Positions 32,480 to 43,356 of a DNA stretch of 64,000 nucleotides are shown here, piece by piece. The notes beneath the pieces were generated by a model. It was not told where the DNA came from and ran no database searches. It worked only from the letters and a program-made list of their open reading frames with translations. The stretch's first letter is position 1. Each line of letters begins with the position of its first letter. Origin of the DNA: Rhineura floridana (taxonomy: Eukaryota; Chordata; Lepidosauria; Squamata; Rhineuridae). The stretch spans positions 29,007,937 through 29,071,936 of the forward strand of contig NC_084497.1 in NCBI RefSeq assembly GCF_030035675.1. The letters are read 5' to 3'. A program made the translations under genes and the position numbers.

Positions 32480-32895
32480 CATTTTCACTTCTCTCATTTT
32501 CTCATCTTTCTAATCTTAAATTCAGTTCTCCACATTTCTGCAGCAACTTGCATTTTTAAAATAAAAATCCTCATGAAACTTCTTCAGCATTTTAGCATGA
32601 ATTTCTCGTGATACATTTTTGTATGCAGTTTTGACTAATGTACACATTTTTTGCAAGCAATTTATTCTAATAAAATGCATTTTTGGGATGTTATTTTACC
32701 AACATATTCATTTTGTGCACGCTTTCCCCCCAATAGATGCATTTTTCCAAACATTGCTTGGAGAACTGCATCTCAAAATTCAGATAAGTGCGAATTTCGA
32801 AGGATGGCTGTGTTTCGATTCTCACATTGTTTTGGAAAGTGTGAATTTGATAAATTTGACTTTAAAAGTGAACAGTCAAATTTCTCCCCCTTCTC
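32480..32895 (+). repeat. 'T5GCA' repeat family D
   Basis: Near-complete copy with CACATTTTTTGCAAGCAA, TGCATTTTTGGGATG and AATAGATGCATTTTTCC, ending CAAATTTCTCCCCC. Confidence 0.7.
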
Positions 32896-32903
32896 TTCCC
32901 CCT

Positions 32904-33190
32904 GAGAGCCACTGCCAGTCAGTGTAAACAATACTAAACTAGATGGACCAGTGATCTGACTGAGTGATAAGGCAGCTGCCTTTCTTACTATATCGTAAGG
33001 GAAGGACCATAGCACAGTGGTAGAGCACCTGCTTTGAATGCAGAAGGCCCCAAGTGAAAGCCCTGACATCCCCAGGAAGGCTGGGAAAGACTTCATGCTT
33101 GAAACCCTGCAGAGCCACTGCCAGTCAGTGTTGACACTACTGAGCTAGGTGGGCCAGTGGTCTGAAGGGAGAAGGCAGCCTTATATAGAT
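32904..33190 (+). mobile_element. two tRNA-derived SINEs in tandem
   Basis: A SINE 3' part (32904-32982) is followed directly by a full SINE (33000-33190: CAGTGGTAGAGCACCTGCTT, CTGCCAGTCAGTGTTGACAC). The short linker does not clearly match that of the dimeric composites. Confidence 0.7.
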
Positions 33191-33224
33191 TCTATCCCCT
33201 TTTTGTTAAGCAACCTTCACCTCT

Positions 33225-33910
33225 CTCCAGAGGAAGAGAGGGCGAGTGAAGTAGCATTCTGAGCTGATCAGCGAGATCTCCCCCGCCTCCATGTGCAGCA
33301 CTTTGCAACTTGGTTGACAAAGATTAAACCCTGTCTCCAAGGCCTTGCAGACAGAGGCAGGAGATAGTTCCCGGATGCCACTGCAGCCTTAACGCACCTC
33401 ATTTCCATGGTTCCAGGCTAAAACTGCCACATTTGCATTTAAATGGAGGTCTCGGAGTCCGTAAATCTCCATTTTCTTAGCGAGTGGGCTTAATGGCAGT
33501 TTAATCACATTCAGATGAGACCCCCTCAGAGCATCAATCCAGAAAAGATGAGAGCTCGGTGTGCGTGTGTGAAAGCTCATCTCGTAACAGGCTCTGATTC
33601 CCCTGGGCCGGATAGAGGTGAGCAATGTGGAACTGACAAAAAGACCCCCACATTTTGGCAGCGCTGGGGAACCGGGGCTTTGAATATCAACTTGGAGCGG
33701 AGTGAGACGTTGGACAAGATGCATGGCTGTTGCCCAAAACCGCTGCCCCGGAGCCTGGCGTTCCCTTCTCTTGCTGCAACAGCTAGGAAGCAAAACGCAC
33801 GGGGCGCTGTGGCTCACAGGGGCTGGGGAACATTACACAAGACACCCACCCACCTCAAAACAAAAAGGCTACAAATCGAGTGGCAGCACATTCCATGCAC
33901 CTCAATGCCT
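33225..33910. other. candidate conserved non-coding block
   Basis: Nearly 700 bp without family repeats, containing an octamer in CCACATTTGCATTTAAATGG and AATGGCAGTTTAATCACATT. Overlapping frames of 136 codons (plus) and 142 codons (minus) have no recognisable similarity. I favour a regulatory block over a gene. Confidence 0.35.
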
Positions 33911-33924
33911 CTGAATACCGGTTG

Positions 33925-34215
33925 ACGTGAATCACAATGGAGGGAGAGTGCTCTTGCGCTCAGGTCCTGCTTGTGGGCTTCCCATGGGCATCTGGTTGGC
34001 CTCTGGAAGAACAGGATGCTGGACTAGATGGGCCACTGGCCTGACCCAGCAGGGCTCTTCTTTACATTCTTGCAGTCAAAGGTCTTGTGATGACCCACCA
34101 ACTTGGATGGCCTTAGAAGATTCGACAAATTCATGGAGGGCGGTGAGGCTATGAATGGTGTTTAGCCACAATGGTTATGTACCACTGTTGGAGGCAGTAT
34201 GTCTCTGAATGCCAG
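33925..34215 (+). mobile_element. CR1-like LINE 3' ends, two fragments
   Basis: Positions 33925-34060 carry the common 3' end (CCTGCTTGTGGGCTTCCCAT, CTAGATGGGCCACTGGCCTG, CAGCAGGGCTCTTC). Positions 34090-34215 carry an upstream part (ACTTGGATGGCCTTAGAAG). Confidence 0.65.
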
Positions 34216-34303
34216 TTGCTGGGAATCACTAGGCTCCTGAGGAGACAAGAGACTTGCCAGCAATGCCAGCACCCAAGCAGTATCCAGGGACGGTCCAAGG
34301 CCA

Positions 34304-34423
34304 GGGTCCAAGCAAGCAGAGTCCACCACACAGGGCCAGACAAGGGTCCAAGCAAGCAGAGTCCACCACACAGGGCCAGACAAGGGTCCAAGCAAGCAGA
34401 GTCCACCACACAGGGCCAGACAA
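34304..34423. repeat. 40-bp minisatellite, three identical units
   Basis: The unit begins GGGTCCAAGCAAGCAGAGTC. Units at 34304, 34344 and 34384 are identical by eye over all 40 positions. A partial unit precedes them at about 34290. Confidence 0.95.
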
Positions 34424-34519
34424 GAGGCAACGTCAGAGCAGTACAAGGTCAGGGCCCAATCAGTCCACGGGCAAAGCAGGGCAAGGGGAAAGTCAAGAGG
34501 CCGGATCAGGGTAGTCCAT

Positions 34520-34950
34520 GGTAGGGATGGCAGGAGAATTCGATTCAGTTAGAATATAAAGTGGACTCTATCAAATTCGCAGTTTCCAAAACAATATGAG
34601 AACTAAAACCCAGCCTTCCTTCAAAATTTGCACTTTTCCAAATTTTGCGATGCACTTCTCCAACTAAACAGTGTCTACAAAAGTACATGTATTAGGGGAA
34701 AGTGTGCATTAAAATCTATTTGTGGAAATAACATATATTAGGAGAAATTGCTTGCAGAAATGTGTACACTGGTCCAAACTACATAGAAACATGTGTTTGT
34801 TAGGAGAAATTTTCACTAAAATGCTGGAGAATTTTCATGAGGTTTTATTTTTTTTAACAAATTGCTGCAAAAATGTGGACAACTGAATTTAAGATTGGAA
34901 AATGATAAACTGAGAGAACAGAAATGGACAGATCTTCCCACCCCTAGTCT
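34520..34950 (-). repeat. 'T5GCA' repeat family D, near full length
   Basis: Bounded by TAGGGATGGCAGGAGAATTC and CTTCCCACCCCTAG. The interior has TTAGGAGAAATTGCTTGCA-type words every 30-40 bp. Confidence 0.7.
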
Positions 34951-35233
34951 GTGGTCAGGCTTTGAGTCAGCAGGGGAGGAGCAAGAATGTCTGCAGAAAT
35001 ATTTCTGGGGGGGGTGAGGTCTATGAATTGTTACTACATTTCAGAATTAATTTCTAACAAATTGCTTTGTGCGCCTGTTTAACAATAATAGAGTAAGACA
35101 CTAGCAAGACATACATTTGTTCATTGAATAACAATAATATGGAACTCCAGGGTTCTAAACCAGATTAAAAACCCCAAGGGTTTTTAGGATCACATCTTTT
35201 ACACAGAATCAGCCATAGCTGTGGTGTGGCATT
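34951..35233. other. intergenic stretch, nothing recognised
   Basis: A/T-rich; no gene or repeat identified with confidence. Confidence 0.35.
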
Positions 35234-35960
35234 CTAGAAATGAAGTCTGAAACTAGTCAGACTGTTCTTGTTTGTGTCTGTCTGTCCATAATGGAAAATA
35301 TAATACAAAATGAATCGTTCTTTACACAAAAACTGGAGACTTTGATGGTCTTTTAGCCAAAATGGTCGATAACTTCTTTTATAAATGTCTCCTTGGGATA
35401 GATCTTCAACTTTTCTCAATGGACACTCAACAAACACAAACCAGACTATCGATCTTCACTCATTGCTGAACGTAGCCATGTCTTCACTCTATGCAAAGTG
35501 CTAAAGGACTGTTCAACTCTGCATGTTGTAACTGGGAGGGAAAGTGATGTCAGGATGGCCATTTTAATATCGGGGAACAGTTGGGGATGGTCCAACAATT
35601 CATGTCGCACAATGAGGAGTGTGTTCCTTTGGTATGTCATCTTGCTCACAACTCAGACGAAGGAACAGATTCATCCACAAAGTTTTCAGATTTGTAAAAT
35701 TCTGGAATGGAACTGACATGGGCTTGAAAGTCCTTGTCTTCTGTGTGGTGTGGTTTCTTCTGAGATGGATGTCACTTCATCAGACTGTCAGCAGCTTGGC
35801 TTTCATCACTGAAATAACCCTTAAGAGGGAATAAGTGAATCCTGGTAGGGAATGGAGCACCAATAGAACTCTTCTATGGATTGGTTGGGATGATTGGCAC
35901 GGTTTTTCTGTTGTGTGGTTTGTCTAGGCACTGTATCCCCTTCATCACCCAATTTCTGGC
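35234..35960 (-). mobile_element. hAT transposase remnant (hATC region)
   Basis: Minus-strand translation at 35649-35446 gives the hAT C-terminal dimerisation signature (TSLSLPVTTCRVEQSFSTLH, then RVKTWLRSAMSEDR). It is followed after a stop by SGLCLLSVH and KEVIDHFG in shifted frames. Upstream pieces at 35960-35650 (RTIQCLDKPHNRK-like words, YFSDESQAADS) fit the ZMYM-type hAT transposases. Several stops and frameshifts show that it is dead. Terminal repeats were not found. Confidence 0.75.
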
Positions 35961-36005
35961 ACTTCTTTGTTATTGTGTCTCCTCACTAGCTTCTATGTGT
36001 TGTTC

Positions 36006-36007
<2 letters not shown>

Positions 36008-36057
<50 letters not shown>
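36008..36057. repeat. (TA)n microsatellite
   Basis: About 24 TA units, abutting a family D copy. Confidence 0.95.
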
Positions 36058-36058
<1 letters not shown>

Positions 36059-36368
36059 CCTGCATATAAGCCTGCATAAGAATTCATATGCATTTTCTTG
36101 CAAACTTCTGACATATTCATTTTGGTACAAACATTTGCCTAGGACATGCATTTTGCAAGCAGTTTCCTTCGAACAGAATGCATTTTTTATCATGAGTTTT
36201 GGTAATATACGCATTTTGGAATGCATTCCTTGGTTTGGAGAACTGCATTGTTAAATTGGAGCAGTGTGGATTTCGAAGGGGAAGTGTGATTTGGTCCATA
36301 TATTGGAAGTACAAATCTGGTACGTTGGCATTCATATGCAATCTGAAAAAAATGTCTTCCCATCCCTA
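36058..36368 (+). repeat. 'T5GCA' repeat family D
   Basis: CTTGCAAACTTCTGACATAT, ATGCATTTTGCAAGCAG and TACGCATTTTGGAATGC, ending GTCTTCCCATCCCTAG. Confidence 0.65.
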
Positions 36369-36544
36369 GATGGGGTCAGATCGTGCACAATGTAACAACG
36401 GAGGAAAAGGAACATTGTATGGTTGAACTGGGCATCACCTAGGAGTCAGGATGTTCCCATTCCAAAGGCCGACTTTGAAAGTGTGTGTGAGCCAGTATTC
36501 TAACAGGTGATTCAGCAGAATAAAAGTCCCCTTCACCTAGGTCA

Positions 36545-36665
36545 GGTGTGGGTGACCTTTGCTGAACTACAAGTCCCATCAGCCCCAGCAAGCATGGCCA
36601 ATGGCCAAGGAGTTGGACAGTTGGAGTTCAGCAACATCTGGAGGGCCAAACATTCCCCACTCCTA
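36545..36665. mobile_element. palindromic hAT-like MITE
   Basis: GCTGAACTACAAGTCCCATC and, in the other arm, GTTGGAGTTCAGCAACATCT and GGAGGGCCAAACATTCCCCA. Confidence 0.65.
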
Positions 36666-36759
36666 ACCTAGGCTTTCAAATCATGCCCAAGTTTTTGATC
36701 AAGCCCCAAGAACTACGGCAAATGTTCATCTCTCCATCCCAGCAAGGATCATGCTTTCC

Positions 36760-37130
36760 AGCTAACCAGCTGGATTTATCGTGAAGGTGCTGTAGTTGTT
36801 TTTGCTTTGGGGAAAAACAACAGCAGCGCTGGTAAAAATGTAAAGCCATGGGCTATTTCCAGTCAATATTTCCATATGCAAATCTATGCAAACAAGCAGC
36901 CAAGTGAGGCCCCAGGGTGGGATTTGGGAAGCAAAGTTTGTTTCTCCCAGCAGAAAGAGATCAGCACGTATTGAAAATCTGAATGAACTTTCAAATTTGA
37001 ATGAATTGAAATGCCTCTGTGCATCAAAATAAGATTGGGTCAGGTATGCAGTCGATAACATTTGACACTGACGCATTCTGCAGGCTGTCTTGAAACCATC
37101 CCTAGTTCAGCTGTCAACTTTAGGGGGATA
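36760..37130. other. candidate conserved non-coding element
   Basis: Repeat-free, with two closely spaced POU-type words (CCATATGCAAATC, CTATGCAAAC at about 36872-36893), TTTGCTTTGGGGAAAAAC and a long A/T-rich part. Conservation is not tested. Confidence 0.35.
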
Positions 37131-37504
37131 TACCATCTTCTCCCATCCCTCTTCCTCTCCTTTGTTTGTTTATATTTTTGCTCAATATTTCTGAGTCTCC
37201 TTCAACTGAGCAAAACATATTCTCAGTTTGCTGAAGAGTTTGCAAGTGCTGTGAAAGACAAGATGATCCTGGATAAATATTTGATGATGTTACAGCAGCT
37301 GTTGGCCAGGTTGCTCGAAATACTGTTACAGCCATAGCAGCAAGACTTGCTGCTTCTCCTTTCTTAATGTCCTCATCATCGCCTCACTCAAATCCGTTGG
37401 GAACCGTAACTTTCTGTTTCATCTCAGGTGGAGCCAATTAAAAAACAAACATACTGCCCACTTTGGTGACTGGCACTAGGGGGAACCAGATGGCCAAGGA
37501 CCAG
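37131..37504. other. intergenic stretch, no gene accepted
   Basis: A 91-codon plus frame crosses 37062-37337 without recognised similarity. No repeat identified. Confidence 0.35.
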
Positions 37505-37745
37505 AGAACTCCTGCCTGAAATGCTGGAGAGCTGCTGCCAGTCAGTGTTGACAATATTGAGCTAAATGGACCAATGTTCAAACTCGATTTAAGGCAACTT
37601 TCTATGCTCTAAAGCTGTGGTGCAAAGAACTTTTTCAATGCAAGGGCCACATTTCTTTATGGGCAATTGTCCAGGGGCTGCATTCCAGTGGTGGGCAGGG
37701 CCAGAGGCAAAAGTGGGTGGAGCAATGGTTGTGATCTTTGTTCAC
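37505..37745 (+). mobile_element. SINE 3' part followed by family H repeat
   Basis: 37505-37600 is the tRNA-SINE body (CTGCTGCCAGTCAGTGTTGA). 37618-37745 is family H (AAGGGCCACATTTCTTTATG, GTGGGCAGGGCCAGAGGC). Confidence 0.6.
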
Positions 37746-37972
37746 CTCAATGTCCTTTTTCCCCTGTACTCCCAGCCCCCCAAATTCTCCTGCCGTACAT
37801 ATATTTCCTAGAAACCTGCAACATAATGCAGAGAATAAGGCAGTGCCCCCTCCTCCTGCAGAAATTGGAAGAAAAAGAGGTGAGAGCAGCAGATTATACA
37901 GAGAGGTAGCAAGCACCCTCTTTCCTTGGGTGCTTGGCTCAGACACACTGGAGCCTTTCGTTATTTACAGGA

Positions 37973-38500
37973 GATAGTGTGATATAGTGGTTAGATCACC
38001 CTTCCCCAACCTGGTGCCCTCCAGATATTATTTTGACTATAGCTCTTGGCCAATGGGGCTTGTAGTCAAAGCATTTGGAGAGCACCTTGTTAGGGAAGTC
38101 AGGGTTACGGTGTTGGACAAGGACTAGTGGGAATAAGGGCCGTATCTCCAGAGAGCCGTCATCTTCACAGGTGGATCTTAGGCCAGTTGCTAACTCTGAA
38201 CCTAACCTACCTAGGGAGCTGCCTTTTATTGAGCCAGACCCTTGGTTCATCTGGCTCAGTATTGTTAACACTGACTGGCAGCAGCTGTCCAGGATTTCAG
38301 GCAGGGGCTCTGTCCCCTGGAGATGCTGTTGGGGATCAAGCTTGGGACCTTCTGCATGTAAAGCAGGTACTCTACCACTGAACTACAGCTCATCCTACCT
38401 CAAAGGGTTGTTGTGGGGAGGGTGAAAATGCAACTTGGGAGAGCCATGTAACCTGCTTTGAACTCCTTGAAGAAAAGACAGGAATCAAACGTGTGAAGTA
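37973..38500 (+). mobile_element. MIR-like SINE with two nested insertions
   Basis: The MIR-like head (GTGTGATATAGTGGTTAGAT), middle (CTAACTCTGAACCTAACC) and tail (CAAAGGGTTGTTGTGGGGAG, TTTGAACTCCTTGAAG) are separated by two insertions. One is a palindromic hAT-like MITE (about 38003-38090). The other is a minus-strand tRNA-SINE (38217-38393) flanked by the duplicated word CCTACCT. Confidence 0.7.
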
Positions 38501-38509
38501 AAAAAATAA

Positions 38510-39650
38510 ATGTGATGCAGCAGGCTGCTACATCTCGGCTCCAGATTTGGGAATTACCATTTCAGATTCCTTTGCATCTTGCAAGAGTAACTCACCAACA
38601 AGGTATATCAGGCTTCCTCCCACCCCCGTGAACCCACCCACCATTTTGATGATACCCGATAGCCTGTACCAGTGACTATCTTTTAGTAGAGTGCAGTAGG
38701 ATTTGTCCTTTTTATGATATGGCAGGAAAAGCACTTTTAGTCAATAACGTCACGGCGTTCGTCTTTTATCAGGGTGGGTCAGGGATCGTCCTCTTGTAAC
38801 TTTGCAGGATGAGCACTTTCAGTCAATCCTGTTGTTTTACCTTTTCGAGGCTGCTTTCAGTTTGCTATTTGGCATGCTGTTCACAAATGAAAGTCTCTTT
38901 GAGACATTTCTATGCCTAGATCATTCACATACGGAGACATTCTTTGTATGTGTTTTTCTTAAGGAATAAAATAAAATATATATGTTGCTCAGAAATTCTG
39001 AATATTAAGCAGTATATAAATACCTGAAATAAATACAATGAAATCAATGTAGCAAGTGGCAAGTAAAATGCAATAAATCATAAATAAATGATAGTTTTGC
39101 CTGTAACTCGAGAATTCAAGGGAGTCCCCAGTGCATTAAAACATACACTTCTTTCTGCTGTGAGGCACCCTTGACAGAACGGCGTCCCTTTCTCCTTGAT
39201 GGTGTGAGGGCAATTTTCTTCATCATCTTTTTTTTTTTAAACACCGTGGAGATAAAAAAGCAGGGATGGTCTTTTAATATTTAAAATGTGGTTTTATACA
39301 CTTTCTGATGTATCATCTGGCTATAAATGGCAAGGCATTTTATGAAGGGCATAAAATTTTTATAGCACAGCTGCACCATTCCGCAGCAGCCACATCTGAG
39401 AAGACGGCGTTGTTAGAATTAAGTGGCAGAGAGGTTTCGCTCAAAGGGCTGGCACCGGCTGTCGATGCACAGCACTCAGGAGACCTTTCTGAGCGGAACA
39501 ATGGGTGCGCTTGCGGGTGGTCATTTTGCTTGACGATTTTTGGTGGGGAAATAGCCTCAAACTTTATGTGTGTGTATAAATTTGTGCATCATTAACAAAA
39601 AACTTGCATCTGCCATGCACGTCTTGGTCACCTCCAGAATGGAATATTAT
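38510..39650. other. candidate conserved non-coding block
   Basis: About 1.1 kb with little repeat content. It includes a 24-bp near-repeat at about 38722 and 38804 (GCAGGAAAAGCACTTTTAGT and GCAGGATGAGCACTTTCAGT), a CRE-like AACGTCACGG, and an A/T-rich core (GCATTTTATGAAGGGCATAA). Frames of 68 codons (minus) and 95 codons (plus) were not recognised as proteins. Confidence 0.4.
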
Positions 39651-39691
39651 TAGCATATGCTACACGAATTGCCTGTGAAGTCTTCACAAGA

Positions 39692-40376
39692 CAAGGATAG
39701 GGAATGTGTGGCCCTCCAGATGTTGCTTGGACTCACAACACCATCCCTGACTGTTGGTCCTGCTGGCTGGGGCTGATGGGAAGTAGAGTCTAGCAACATC
39801 CCAAGAGCAACAGGTTCTCCATCTCTGGACTAGAACGTCACTTGCCTTTACTGCCCCTAGCTACCCTCCATCACAAACCAGACCGTCACTTGCCTTTACT
39901 GCCCCTAGCTACCTCCATCACAACCCTGCCTTCTCTTAATGCAGGCGTAGGGAACTTGTGCCCCCCAGATGTTGTTGGACTCCAACTCCCATTATAATCC
40001 CTGGTTGTTGCCCGTGCTTGCTGGGGCTGATGGGAATTAGAGTCCACCAACATCTGGAGGGCCACATAGGTCCTCTATCTTGGACTCACATCATCAACCC
40101 TGACTGTTGGCCATGCTGGCTGGGGACTGGGGGAAGTTGGGTATCCAACAATGGGCCATAGATTCTCCATCCCTGAACTAGACCGTCACTTGCCTTTACT
40201 GCTCCTAGCTACCACCATCACAACTGCCTTCTTTTAATGCAAGGGTGTGGACCTCCAGATGTTGGTGGACTCCTATAATCATCACAGTCCCTGACTATTG
40301 GCTTTGCTGTCTGTCAGGGCCAATGGGACTTGGAGACAACATCAACTGGAAGGCCACAGCTGCTCCATTCCTGATT
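39692..40376. mobile_element. palindromic hAT-like MITE array, copy 2
   Basis: Three to four degraded palindromic units (GTGGCCCTCCAGATGTTGCT, CTGGCTGGGGCTGATGGGAA) alternate with a spacer (CGTCACTTGCCTTTACTGCC, then CTAGCTACC and CATCACAA). The spacer is itself doubled at 39834-39945. The order matches the arrays at 134-651 and, reversed, 59395-59730. Confidence 0.65.
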
Positions 40377-40889
40377 TAGAAATGTGGTACTCAGATCATT
40401 GTTCAGTATCAGTCACTTACCCATCATCTCACCTGTTACTTTGCCAATTTGGTGGAAAGGTTTCCTCCCCCCACACACCCCCCATATCCCCCTGCTTATC
40501 CCCTAAATTCATCACTGGGACTCTTCTCCAGGTGCTGCTGTTGAATTAGGTATGGTGGGAGCAGCTGAGAGACTTCTTGGTGGTGGCCCCGTCTCTGGAC
40601 TGTTCTCCATAAGGAGGCCCAGCTGGCCCTTAAAGATCTTTTAAGCCTAAGCAAACCTCTTTTTTCGATGCTGCTTTTTTACTTTCTATATTGTCCCTGG
40701 AATGACTGCACCCTTGTTACCCTGTAATGCTCAGAGTATTTGCCCAGTGGCCCAAGGATCTGCTGCTCCCTTCAGTGCCTCTGCCTCTCCCTGACTATCC
40801 ATTATGCCTGGCACCTTCTCCTGATCCCGGGCATGACACCACCTCTCTGTCTCTCTAAATCCTTCCTCAAAAGGAAGAGTGAACAAATC
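40377..40889. other. intergenic stretch, probable L2-type fragment
   Basis: GGAGGCCCAGCTGGCCCTTA and TCGATGCTGCTTTTTTACTT resemble a LINE 3' region, but without a clear terminus. No gene. Confidence 0.3.
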
Positions 40890-41225
40890 TGTCAACGACG
40901 GTTCCTCTCCATTGCTCAATTTTTTTCAAAACAACTGTAAGTTCAGTTCTCACATAGCCTCACCACTTTGCTGATTTTTAAACGTCTTTGTGAAAACTTG
41001 CCAGTGAACATTTTCTCCAAAAATATACATTTCTCAGTGCAATTTTCCCTAATGTAATTTTTTGTGAGTGCTATTAGCAGTGCAACCATTTTTATGCACA
41101 CTTTCCCCTCATAATATAGCTGGAGACCAGCATTGCATCACAGAAGTGCAAATTTTTGAAGGATGGCTGCATTCAAGTGTGCATATTGTTTTGGGAAATG
41201 CGAATGCAAACCAACTGAATTTCAC
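40890..41225 (+). repeat. 'T5GCA' repeat family D
   Basis: AAATATACATTTCTCAGTGC and ATTTTTGAAGGATGGCTGC, ending ACTGAATTTCACCCCCAGC. Confidence 0.6.
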
Positions 41226-41566
41226 CCCCAGCACTATTTCAAGACCACTTTTTCAACAAATCCTTTGTGGCTTAACCCCTCTGTTCTCACTTACAGGAAG
41301 CAAGTATTCATTAACTTCATTTCCAAGCCATATCCTTTCTCCATTATCCTTGCTTAGCTTACAAAATGTGTATTGTAAGCTGACTGGGGCAGAGGCCTAG
41401 CCTTTTGCTTACCTTGCTTTGCCAAGAAGTGCTGTAGTTGCTGCTGCTCAGGCTGATGCACTCACAGTATGCTTGGGGTAGATTTGGATTGCCACTGTTG
41501 AGCACAACGGGGATTTTAAAAAACGGGGGTATTAATGGTTCCTTCTTCCTTCCACATCCCCCAGAC

Positions 41567-41925
41567 ATTTCTCTAGCTCAGTGGCAGAGCATCTGCTTTG
41601 CATGCAGAAGGTCTGAGGTTCAATCCCTGACAGCATCTCCAGGTACAGCTGGGCGAGACTCCTTGCCTGAAACTCTGGAGAGCTGCTGCCAGTCAGTGTA
41701 GACAGTCCTAAACTAGATGGACCAATGGTCTGACTAAGTGTAAGGCAGCTTCCCACATTTCTATTTAATCACCCCTTTATTCAGAAGCATGGGGACTAGA
41801 ATTTTACTTCATTTTTAAAGGAAGGGCCATAGATCTGCTGTACATGTATAAGACGCCAGGTTCAACCCCCCAGCCTTTCCAGGTGGGGCTAGGAAACACC
41901 AGTATAGGCAACAGTGAGCTGGATA
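41567..41925 (+). mobile_element. dimeric tRNA-SINE composite, copy 2
   Basis: A complete SINE (41567-41762, CTCAGTGGCAGAGCATCTGC), the linker (41763-41822, CCCCTTTATTCAGAAGCATG) and a second, degraded SINE (GAAGGGCCATAGATCTGCTG, CCAGGTTCAACCCC). Confidence 0.7.
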
Positions 41926-41966
41926 CAAAGTGGGTGCTCGTAACTGGCTTGTATTTGGCTTATTTT

Positions 41967-42187
41967 TGATGCCAATTCACTAGAAAAGACCATAATGCTG
42001 AGAAAAACAGAAGGGAGTTGAAAAAGAGGAAGGCCAAACAAGAGATGGATTCACACCATAAAGGAAGCCACAGACCTGAACTTCTAAGATCTGAACAGGG
42101 TGGTTCATGACAGATGCTATTGGAAGTTGCTGATTCATAGGGTAGCCATAAGTCTTAATTGACTTGAAGGCACATAACAACAACAAC
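41967..42187 (+). mobile_element. BovB LINE 3' fragment
   Basis: Matches the 3' end of the copies at 4485-5983 and 11325-13390 (AATTCACTAGAAAAGACCAT, GAGGAAGGCCAAACAAGAGA, CTTGAAGGCACATAACAA). It is a short 5'-truncated copy. Confidence 0.85.
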
Positions 42188-42299
42188 GAGATGAACCATC
42201 CTGAACTTTGCATTTTTTGAGACCCACAATAGGAGTCTCAATGACATCTCTGCACTGAATTGTTCTGGGAGCTATTTCCTTTGGTTATGGCCTCCTTGT

Positions 42300-42700
42300 A
42301 GGCCACACCAGATTGGCATCGCCCGGCAATGGCTCAGAGTTCTTGCAAGTGGCGGTTGCTTTGGACTGCACAAATGGTGCTGGTTTTGCTATATATTTAT
42401 ATAAAAAAACCAGAGTGCAGTGCAGTAAAACCCATCTTTCACCTAATATATGCTAATTTGATTTTAATAGGATTCAGATTTTTTCAACAGTGGTGCAGCT
42501 TTATCCGCTGTAAGTTATAATCATATCTAATTGGTAATTCTAACATAACAAATTTCCAGGATAAATTATTCGTAGTTAATAGCCCCTGGAGAACAAGTAA
42601 GGGGTGTGTGTGTGTGTGCGTGCGAGAGAGCAAGAGAGCATTTTAGATATATATTTTAATGTGTCTGTATAATCATAAAAAAGGAGATGAATGAGTTCAA
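42300..42700. other. candidate conserved non-coding element
   Basis: Repeat-free and AT-rich with ATTA/TAAT words (ATATGCTAATTTGATTTTAA, CATATCTAATTGGTAATTC, GATAAATTATTCGTAGTTAA). A short (TG)n lies at about 42605-42622. Confidence 0.4.
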
Positions 42701-43104
42701 GGTGAAGACAATTTTTAAACATATTAAGTGTATATTTCAGATGCAAAATGGAGGGAGGCGGTGAGGAAGAAGGGTTGAACCAACGCAGTCGAAAGAATAT
42801 GAAAAACAGGATCAGGCAAATTCATGGAGGAGATGTCTTTCCCACAGACTGAGGGAGAATTTGTTCTCCAGGTGGGAAGCCCACACATTCCTGCTTACAT
42901 GCAAGAGGGAGATATCGGCAGACTTGGGTGGGAAACCTAATGTTTTCAACATGAGAAAAAAGGTACAGCCCCTTCCCCTAAATAGCTATATGATGACTGT
43001 GCATGCTCAGTGGGTTTTGAATGCAGACTGACTGTTTTGGGGGTGGGAGGAGAACAGAAAATCTAGGCTGGGGTCTGTGGGAGAGGAAACGGAGCACCCT
43101 TGAA

Positions 43105-43191
43105 AAGGGCATGTATATTTGTTTTTAATGTTTTTAATTGTTGTAAACCACCCAAAGAGCTTCAGCTATGGGGTGGTATACAAATGTAATA

Positions 43192-43275
<84 letters not shown>
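43105..43275 (+). mobile_element. L2-like LINE 3' end with (AAT)n tail
   Basis: GTATATTTGTTTTTAATG, CACCCAAAGAGCTTCAGC and GGGTGGTATACAAATG lead into about 28 AAT units (43190-43275). It is a close match to 2265-2366. Confidence 0.85.
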
Positions 43276-43276
<1 letters not shown>

Positions 43277-43356
43277 TAATCTCTGGACAGGAGTACTCTG
43301 CATACACATTTCTCAGTGCAATTTTCCCTCATGTAATTTTTGCATAGACAGTTTTA

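Noticed and set aside
33389-33925. Overlapping 136- and 142-codon frames on opposite strands
   Set aside because: Neither resembles a known protein; the overlap on both strands fits a non-coding block of moderate GC.
34304-34423. CRISPR-like direct repeat
   Set aside because: Units are contiguous without spacers, in a vertebrate genome; it is a minisatellite.
38528-38734. 68-codon minus frame with a protein-like middle
   Set aside because: Looked for a match to a known protein or retrocopy and recognised none; too short to support.
39308-39595. 95-codon plus frame in a repeat-poor block
   Set aside because: No recognisable family or splice context; kept only as part of a candidate non-coding element.
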